From the NCBI GenBank assembly GCA_946478645.1, contig CAMLCW010000160.1:1-11252 (forward strand): a DNA stretch of 11,252 nucleotides. Direction: 5' to 3'. Every line of letters begins with the position of its first letter. Position 1 is the first letter of the stretch. The notes under the pieces are model-generated. The model searched no databases, was not told the DNA's origin, and saw only the letters and a program-made list of their open reading frames with translations. The stretch comes from an uncultured Variovorax sp. GTDB taxonomy: Bacteria; Pseudomonadota; Gammaproteobacteria; Burkholderiales; Burkholderiaceae. Below are positions 1 to 5,247 of this stretch, one piece after another. A program made the position numbers and the translations under genes.

Positions 1-1638
1 TACCTGCCGACCTCGCTCTCCACGCGCCAGCAGGACGGCACCGTCGTGCCGCTGTCCGAGCGGCACCGCGAGACCTTCGATCTCGGCATGCGCAGCTTCA
101 TCAACGAAGCCCGCCTGCTCGCGCAGTTCGACCATCCGTCGCTGCTCAAGGTCTACCGCTTCTGGCAGGAGAAGGGCACCACCTACATGGTGATGCCGTT
201 CTACCGCGGCGACACGCTGCGCCAGGCGCTGGTGTCGATTCCCGCGGGCGTGGACGAGGCCTGGCTGATCCGCATCATGGACGGCGTGACGCAGGCGCTC
301 GCGGTGATGCACGGCGCCAACTGCTACCACCGCGACATCGCGCCCGACAACATCATCCTGCTCGAAGGCTCGGGCCGGCCCGTGGTGCTCGACTTCGGCG
401 CCGCACGCCGCGTGATCACCGACAAGACACAGGCGATCACGGTCATTTTGAAGCCGGGCTACGCACCGATCGAGCAGTACGCGGAGATGCCCGACATGTC
501 GCAGGGCGCCTGGACCGACGTTTATGCGCTCGCGGCGGTGATGCACGTCGCGGTCTGCGGGCGCGCGCCGCCGCCGTCGGTGGCGCGGCTCTTGTCCGAC
601 AGCTACGTGCCGCTCGCGGGCAACGAGATCCTGCGCGAGCGCTACAGCCTGCGGCTGCTGCAGGCGATCGACGCCGGACTGGGCGTGCGGCCCGAGCAGC
701 GGCCGCAGTCGATGGCCGAACTGCGCGCGGCGCTCGACCTCGAGGTCGGCACCAGCATCGCGCCGGCGCCGCGCACATCGCAGCAGCAGCAACAGGTCGC
801 AGCAAGCAACGCCGACCTGCCGACCACGATCGGCCGCGCCGGCAGCAGGGCGACGACAACGACGCCGCCGCCGCCCGCCGCGGCGAACCGGGGTGGCAGC
901 GGCAAACCCCTGACCGCCATTGCGTCGATCGCCGTGCTGCTCGCGGTGGCCGGCGGCGGATGGTGGTGGTACCAGGGGCGCGCGGGCAGCGCAGGCGACG
1001 CCGGCATCGGAAGCGGCAGCGGCAGCGGCAGCAACAACACCAGCCAGCCGACCGCGGTGGCGCCGCCGCCCGAGACGCCCGTGGCGCAGGCACCACCGCC
1101 GCCACCAGCACCGCCGCCGCCGAAGCCCCGCACGCCGCTCGAGTCGCTGCAGTCGCTCGCGGGCGGCGCCACGGCGGGCTTCGGCGTCAAGGCGGCGCCG
1201 GCCAAGGCCGAGGTGTCGATCGGCAAGGACCGCCTCGGCTTCGAGATCAAGAGCCAGCGCGACGGCTTCGCCTACGTGTTCCTGCTGTCCAGCGGCGGCG
1301 AGATGTTCCTCTTGTTCCCGAACCTGCTCGACAAGCACAACAAGGTCACGGCCGGCAGCACGCTGTCGCTGCCGCGCGCTTCCTGGCCGATGAATGCGGG
1401 CGGACCCGCGGGCACCAACCACTTCGCGGTGCTCGTGAGCGAGCACGAGCGCGACTTCGGCGACGCGGGCATCCAGAGCGACGGCGTGTTCCCGCAGTTT
1501 CCGCTGCCGGTGCTGGCCGCGCTCGAAACCCAGCGCGGCACCGGACCGTCGCCGCTCTTGGGCAAGCCGGTGTGCGCGCCCGCCGCGCCGTGCAAGGACG
1601 CCTACGGCGTCGCGACTTTCAAAATCGTCGAGAAGTAA
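1..1638 (+). CDS. Membrane-anchored Ser/Thr protein kinase with C-terminal DUF4384-like domain (5' truncated), T6SS-associated PpkA-type
   Basis: This is a Hanks-type serine/threonine kinase, predicted to phosphorylate proteins in the cytoplasm. The frame is open from base 1 and already reads kinase sequence (YLPTSL...), so the gene begins upstream. The Gly-rich loop and ATP-binding Lys lie outside the window. 545 residues are visible. The likely alpha-C Glu is in FINEARLL (GAA at 106-108), the catalytic loop is HRDIAPDN (His at 328-330), the Mg-binding DFG is at 391-399, and the activation segment ends in GYAPIEQY (about 457-480), so the visible catalytic motifs are intact. A hydrophobic helix at about 907-972 is followed by Gly/Ser-rich and Pro-rich linkers. 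The C-terminal domain (about 1170-1635) has the DUF4384 pattern (GFAYVFLL, then LLFPN...N...G). Expected topology is kinase inside, DUF4384 in the periplasm. PpkA kinases of other T6SSs control assembly by phosphorylation; the same role here is inferred from context. The TAA stop is at 1636-1638. Confidence 0.93.
   Translation, partial: YLPTSLSTRQQDGTVVPLSERHRETFDLGMRSFINEARLLAQFDHPSLLKVYRFWQEKGTTYMVMPFYRGDTLRQALVSIPAGVDEAWLIRIMDGVTQALAVMHGANCYHRDIAPDNIILLEGSGRPVVLDFGAARRVITDKTQAITVILKPGYAPIEQYAEMPDMSQGAWTDVYALAAVMHVAVCGRAPPPSVARLLSDSYVPLAGNEILRERYSLRLLQAIDAGLGVRPEQRPQSMAELRAALDLEVGTSIAPAPRTSQQQQQVAASNADLPTTIGRAGSRATTTTPPPPAAANRGGSGKPLTAIASIAVLLAVAGGGWWWYQGRAGSAGDAGIGSGSGSGSNNTSQPTAVAPPPETPVAQAPPPPPAPPPPKPRTPLESLQSLAGGATAGFGVKAAPAKAEVSIGKDRLGFEIKSQRDGFAYVFLLSSGGEMFLLFPNLLDKHNKVTAGSTLSLPRASWPMNAGGPAGTNHFAVLVSEHERDFGDAGIQSDGVFPQFPLPVLAALETQRGTGPSPLLGKPVCAPAAPCKDAYGVATFKIVEK
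1012..1032 (+). repeat. Short hexanucleotide tandem repeat (AGCGGC, about 3.5 units) in the kinase linker
   Basis: Three consecutive AGCGGC units plus a half unit encode an alternating Gly-Ser linker just after the kinase transmembrane helix. The surrounding linker is low-complexity: a short Gln run lies upstream at about 781-795 and a Pro-rich stretch downstream at about 1066-1125. Such repeats can slip and change linker length in steps of two residues without breaking the frame. No function beyond a flexible tether is implied. Confidence 0.6.
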
Positions 1639-1674
1639 TCGTCTGCAAAGCGAAGGCCCCGAGGGCCGTCGAAC

Positions 1675-1681
1675 AAGGAGG
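1675..1681 (+). promoter_or_regulatory. Strong ribosome binding site for the mltA-like gene
   Basis: AAGGAGG, a near-perfect Shine-Dalgarno sequence, lies 5 nt before the ATG at 1687 and settles that start. It sits in the 48-nt gap after the kinase stop codon. Confidence 0.85.
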
Positions 1682-1686
1682 CTTTC

Positions 1687-3306
1687 ATGAACGCACATCC
1701 GCTCAACATCCATCCCGCACCCCTGCGCTGCGCGGCCGTGGCCTTCGCCGCGCTCGCGGCGGGCTGCGCCTACATGCCGTTCGCCGGCGACAACGCCGAG
1801 GGCCGCGGCACGCCCACTGCTGCAACTGCAGCGGCAGCGCCGGCGGACAGGGTCGCGGCCCCCGCCCCGGCCCCCGCGCGCCCCGCGCCGGGCGCCAGCG
1901 TGGCCGGCCAGGCGCGCACCTTCTCGACGCAGCTCGCGACCTACACGGCGGTCGGCTTCGATGCCGTGCCGGGCTGGCGGCGCGACGACTTCTCGGAGAG
2001 CTGGCCCGCGTTCCTCTCGAGCTGCAAGGTGCTCACGGGCCGCGGCGCCGAGTGGAAGGAGGTCTGCGCGCGCGCGCTCAAGGTCGACAGCCGCAACGAC
2101 GTGGCGATCCGCGGCTTCTTCGAGCAGGAGTTCTCGGCCTACCAGATCCGCGACGACGACCGCCGCCCCGATGGCGTGGTCACGGGCTACTTCGAGCCCG
2201 AGATCGCGGGCAGCCGCCAGTACGCGCCGCCCTACATCTACCCGGTGTACGGCCAGCCCGAGGACATGCTGTTCGCCGACGCGCGCAAGCTGCCGCGCGG
2301 CAACGGCACGGTGGCCGCGCGCGTGCAGGGCCGCAACGTGGTCGTGCAGACCGGGCTCAGCACGCGCGACATGGGCGCGCCCGGGCTCTATGCGCTCGAC
2401 CTCTCGGCGATCACGCGCGACACGCTCGACCGCAAGGTGCGCCTGCGCATCGAGGGCAAGCAGCTGCTGCCCTACTACACGCGCGAGGAGATCGAGACCA
2501 AGGGCGCACCGAACGCCAAGGTGCTGGCCTTCGTGAGCAGCGCCACCGCGCTCTATGAGATGCAGATCCAGGGCTCGGGCCGCATCCGCCTGCCGAGCGG
2601 CGAGGTCGTGCGCGTGGCCTACGCCGAGCAGAACGGCCAGCCCTTCCGACCGACGATCGCCAAGGCGCCCGATGGCAAGCCGCGCAGCGCGGTCAAGGTG
2701 CGCGGCTCGTCGATCGAGCTGGCGCTCGACGACGGCGAGGACGACGAGGCCGACGGCGTCGAGACCGGCGTGATCCGCACGCGCGGCTTCACGCTGGCAC
2801 GGCCCGCGACGAGCGGCGCGGTCGTGGTGCCGGGGCGCCGTGCGAGCGGCCGCGTGGCGGGCTCGGGCATCAGCGACCCGAGCTATGTCTTCTTCAAGGA
2901 GTCGACCACGCCCGAAGGCGGGCCGGTGGGTGCGTTCGGCGTGCCGCTGTCGGCCGGCCGCTCGATCGCGGTCGATCCGCGCAGCACGCCGCTCGGCTAT
3001 CCGGTGTTCGTCTCCACGCGCACCCCGCGCACCGGCGAGCCGATGCAGCGGCTGACCATCGCGCAGGACACCGGCGGCGCGATCCGCGGCGCGGTGCGGG
3101 CCGACTATTTCTTCGGCAACGGCCAGCAGGCGGCGGCCAACGCGCGCCGCATGAAGGAGCGCGGCCAGCTCTGGATCCTGCTGCCCCGCGGCCTCGCGGT
3201 GGCGCAGGCGGCCGCGTCCTCGGGCATCCGCACGCGCGGCGCGGCCGTGGGCGCGGACCTGCCGCAATGCCTGGTGCCGACCGAAGACATCTGCGTCGAC
3301 GACTGA
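1687..3306 (+). CDS. mltA-like: MltA-type lytic murein transglycosylase, probable lipoprotein, with atypical central segment
   Basis: MltA enzymes cleave the MurNAc-GlcNAc bond of peptidoglycan, forming 1,6-anhydro ends, usually from the inner face of the outer membrane. The protein has 539 residues; E. coli MltA has about 365. The start is fixed by AAGGAGG 5 nt upstream. A hydrophobic leader ends in LAAGC, with Cys27 as the probable lipidation site (the lipobox has Ala rather than Leu at -3), followed by an Ala/Pro-rich tether to about residue 75. MltA-domain signatures are GYFEPE (167-172) and QIQGSG (293-298). The 3D domain has PSYVFFKE, GRSIAVDPR and DTGGAIRG; Asp461 in the last motif is the likely catalytic acid by comparison with the family. 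Residues about 321-396 replace the usual helical SIGK...RGE...MSMQ segment with an acidic stretch (DDGEDDEADG). Position between a kinase and a sigma-like gene, upstream of T6SS genes, suggests local wall opening for the secretion apparatus or wall-linked signalling. The stop overlaps the next start (TGATG). Confidence 0.9.
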   Translation: MNAHPLNIHPAPLRCAAVAFAALAAGCAYMPFAGDNAEGRGTPTAATAAAAPADRVAAPAPAPARPAPGASVAGQARTFSTQLATYTAVGFDAVPGWRRDDFSESWPAFLSSCKVLTGRGAEWKEVCARALKVDSRNDVAIRGFFEQEFSAYQIRDDDRRPDGVVTGYFEPEIAGSRQYAPPYIYPVYGQPEDMLFADARKLPRGNGTVAARVQGRNVVVQTGLSTRDMGAPGLYALDLSAITRDTLDRKVRLRIEGKQLLPYYTREEIETKGAPNAKVLAFVSSATALYEMQIQGSGRIRLPSGEVVRVAYAEQNGQPFRPTIAKAPDGKPRSAVKVRGSSIELALDDGEDDEADGVETGVIRTRGFTLARPATSGAVVVPGRRASGRVAGSGISDPSYVFFKESTTPEGGPVGAFGVPLSAGRSIAVDPRSTPLGYPVFVSTRTPRTGEPMQRLTIAQDTGGAIRGAVRADYFFGNGQQAAANARRMKERGQLWILLPRGLAVAQAAASSGIRTRGAAVGADLPQCLVPTEDICVDD

Positions 3307-4055
3307 TGCAAGAGACGCTGTCGTCGGCTGAGAGCTCTGAGCTCGTGCGCCTCTGGCGCCGGCGCCAGACGCTGTCCGCGAGCGACATGGGCGCCATGTA
3401 CCGCATCGTGGGCGATGCGCTCGTGGCCTGCAATCCGCCCGAGCTGCAGGTGCTGGGCGAAGGCCGCCAGGAGTTGGTGGCGCAGTTCATCTACGTGAAG
3501 GTGCTGCGGCTCGATGCCGATCCCGACGAGGCCGACGAGCGCGCGGGCCACAGCGCGCCGTCGAGCGCCTTCGCGCTCTGCGCGTACTTCCGGCGCTACC
3601 TGATCGACTGCACGCGCGCCAGTTCGTTCCGGCGCAAGCTTTCGATCGGCGACCAGGTCACCGAGGCGCAGCTCGAGGAGGCGCTCGGTGCCGACGAGGA
3701 CATGGAGGCCTGCCTCGCCGAGCACGGCCTGAGCGCGGCCGCGGTGCAGCAGGCGGCGCGCGCCTTCATCGCGCAGCTCGACGAACCCGAACGCCTGCTG
3801 CTGTGCGAAGGCTTCGGCAGGGAGGCCGAGGGCGGGCTGTCGGGCATCGCGTCGCGCCATGCGATCGCCTCCTACCACTACCGCGCGGGCCGGCTCGGGC
3901 TGGTTCACAAGCGCGAGGCGCTCACGGCCGACTACGCCAAGACCCGCCTCGGCGGCTGGCTGCAGCAGACGCTGGGCATCGCGATCGAGCGCGAGAACAT
4001 GGCCGCGATCCTGCAGGTTTTCAAAATCCTCGGCGCTGAAGCGTCTTATGCCTGA
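3306..4055 (+). CDS. Divergent sigma-70/ECF-like sigma factor
   Basis: This is a 249-residue protein predicted to act on transcription. The ATG at 3306 shares its A with the TGA of the preceding gene, a typical coupled start. An in-frame start at 3267 would lie inside that gene and add a basic, unlike-family leader, so I reject it. Residues about 55-108 resemble sigma region 2 (ELVAQFIYVKVL, then YFRRYLIDCTRAS, comparable to the W..IARN..ID..R pattern of ECF factors). Residues about 148-202 resemble region 4, a helix-turn-helix that binds the -35 element (FIAQLDEPERLLL, then LSGIASRHAIASYHYRAGRLGL). Between them is an acidic linker (about 116-140). A further tail of some 45 residues follows region 4. 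The acidic DDED-like patch normal in ECF region 2.2 is weak here. The kinase two genes upstream and the membrane protein immediately downstream suggest it is controlled by phosphorylation, by sequestration, or by both. Target promoters cannot be deduced from the window. It could instead be a sigma-derived regulator that no longer binds polymerase. Confidence 0.68.
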   Translation: MQETLSSAESSELVRLWRRRQTLSASDMGAMYRIVGDALVACNPPELQVLGEGRQELVAQFIYVKVLRLDADPDEADERAGHSAPSSAFALCAYFRRYLIDCTRASSFRRKLSIGDQVTEAQLEEALGADEDMEACLAEHGLSAAAVQQAARAFIAQLDEPERLLLCEGFGREAEGGLSGIASRHAIASYHYRAGRLGLVHKREALTADYAKTRLGGWLQQTLGIAIERENMAAILQVFKILGAEASYA

Positions 4056-5247
4056 AGACATAGCCATTCAGGAACAGACCGCCATGCCGACCACCGAACT
4101 CTGGCCTCCCCTCAGCGTGATCCGCAGCGCGTTCGAGGCGCCGGGTGCCGCGACCGCGCCACCCCTTGCCGACGCGGCCGAAAAGGGCGACAGGGCCGCC
4201 GTCGTCGCGATGCCGGGCCGCGCCGCACCCGTGCCGCCGGCCGCGGCACCGCGCGCGGTGCTCGACCTGCTGCTGCCGCTCACCGAACTGGCGGCGCGCC
4301 GCGAGGCCGTGGCACGCCGAGCCTTCACCGCGCGCTGGGCGCCGGGCCGGCTGGTGAGCGTGGTGCATGAAGGGCGCCTGCTCGGCGTGCTGCTCGACCG
4401 CTGCGTCCAGGGCAACGTGTGGCAGGGCTGGATGGCCGCGGGCGAGGCCGACTGGGCCGGCGCGCACGACGTGCTGCTCGAGCCCGGCGACGAGCCCTTC
4501 GAGCCCGCATTCGGGCTGGTCCAGGCGTGGAACGTGGTCACGCTCGAACCGAGTCCGCAGCTCTGCGCGCGCGTGCTCGGCGAGGTGTCGGCGACGCGGC
4601 TCGCCGCCATCCGCGCGGTGCACGACGAATGGGCCGCCCGGGCGCCCCTCGGCATCGCGCCCGCGCCGGGCCACATCGCCTTGCGCACCGTGGCGGGCGT
4701 GTTCCCGGTGCTGTGCGGCACGCCGCTCGGCGCCGACGATCCGCGCGCCGACTACCAGGCGCTCTACCGCAGCGCCGCGGCGCAGCTCGGCACGGCGCTG
4801 CAGCCGCAAGCCGCGGCGGCGCCCCCGCCGCGCGCGAGGCCGCAGCCACGGCCCGAAGGCGGCTGGTGGGGCAGCATCCGCCGCTGGTTCGGCGCCGAAG
4901 GCTGGATGCGGCCCGCGCTCGGCGTGCTCGCGCTGGTCGTGGTGGTGCAGAACGCCGGCCTGTTCGGCAGCCACGGCGGCCATGGTGCCGAGGACGATGC
5001 CGTGCGCTTCCGCAACCTGCCCACCGCGCCGGCCGCCGCGAGCGCCGACCTCGTCGTGCGCTGGAAGGATGGCGTGCGCGTCGACGAGGCCGACCGGCTC
5101 CTGCAGGCGGTGTCGGCCGAAGTGGTGGGCGGGCCGGGCAGCAACGGCGTCTGGCGGCTGCGCGTGCCCGATGTCGAGCGGGGGCTGCAGGTGCTGGCGG
5201 CGTCGCCGCTGGTCGACACGGCTGTGCGGGCCACGGAGCGGCCATGA
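4048..5247 (+). CDS. Single-pass membrane protein, putative anti-sigma-like regulator
   Basis: The protein has 399 residues if started at the ATG at 4048, which overlaps the sigma-like gene by 8 nt. The ATG at 4084 is an alternative (387 residues), with an AGGA at 4070-4073 in front of it; I cannot decide between them. Order: a disordered Ala/Pro-rich N-terminus; a domain of unknown family from about residue 70 to 245, including VVHEGRLLGVLLDRC and WQGWMAAGEADWAGAHDVLL; a Pro/Arg-rich linker; one transmembrane helix at about 287-306 (MRPALGVLALVVVVQNAGLF), with basic residues before and acidic residues after, so N-in/C-out. The C-terminal domain, about 333-392 (ADLVVRWKDG...AEVVGGPG...WRLRVPD), is like the extracytoplasmic ends of some proteobacterial anti-sigma factors and like peptidase propeptide-type domains. 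No zinc-finger H-x3-C-x2-C anti-sigma motif is visible. Translational coupling to the sigma-like gene supports a partner role; direct binding is inferred. Its stop overlaps the caspase start (ATGA). Confidence 0.6.
   Translation: MPEDIAIQEQTAMPTTELWPPLSVIRSAFEAPGAATAPPLADAAEKGDRAAVVAMPGRAAPVPPAAAPRAVLDLLLPLTELAARREAVARRAFTARWAPGRLVSVVHEGRLLGVLLDRCVQGNVWQGWMAAGEADWAGAHDVLLEPGDEPFEPAFGLVQAWNVVTLEPSPQLCARVLGEVSATRLAAIRAVHDEWAARAPLGIAPAPGHIALRTVAGVFPVLCGTPLGADDPRADYQALYRSAAAQLGTALQPQAAAAPPPRARPQPRPEGGWWGSIRRWFGAEGWMRPALGVLALVVVVQNAGLFGSHGGHGAEDDAVRFRNLPTAPAAASADLVVRWKDGVRVDEADRLLQAVSAEVVGGPGSNGVWRLRVPDVERGLQVLAASPLVDTAVRATERP

Noticed and set aside
46..48. GTG at 46 as the kinase start
   Set aside because: The frame is open to base 1 and bases 1-45 already encode family-typical kinase sequence (YLPTSL). 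A start here would delete the ATP-binding lobe, so the gene is cut by the window edge.
1655..1667. Small GGCCC-cga-GGGCC hairpin between the kinase and mltA-like genes, as a terminator
   Set aside because: The stem is only 5 bp with no following T-tract, and it lies just before a strong ribosome binding site, so termination is unlikely.
3267..3305. Upstream in-frame start for the sigma-like gene
   Set aside because: It would overlap the transglycosylase gene by 40 bases and add a 13-residue Arg-rich leader. The TGATG-coupled ATG at 3306 gives a clean N-terminus.
4419..5243. Upstream extension of the caspase open frame
   Set aside because: It overlaps the membrane protein gene completely and reads as an Arg/Ala/Gly-rich shadow; the ATGA start at 5244 places a signal sequence just before the caspase fold.
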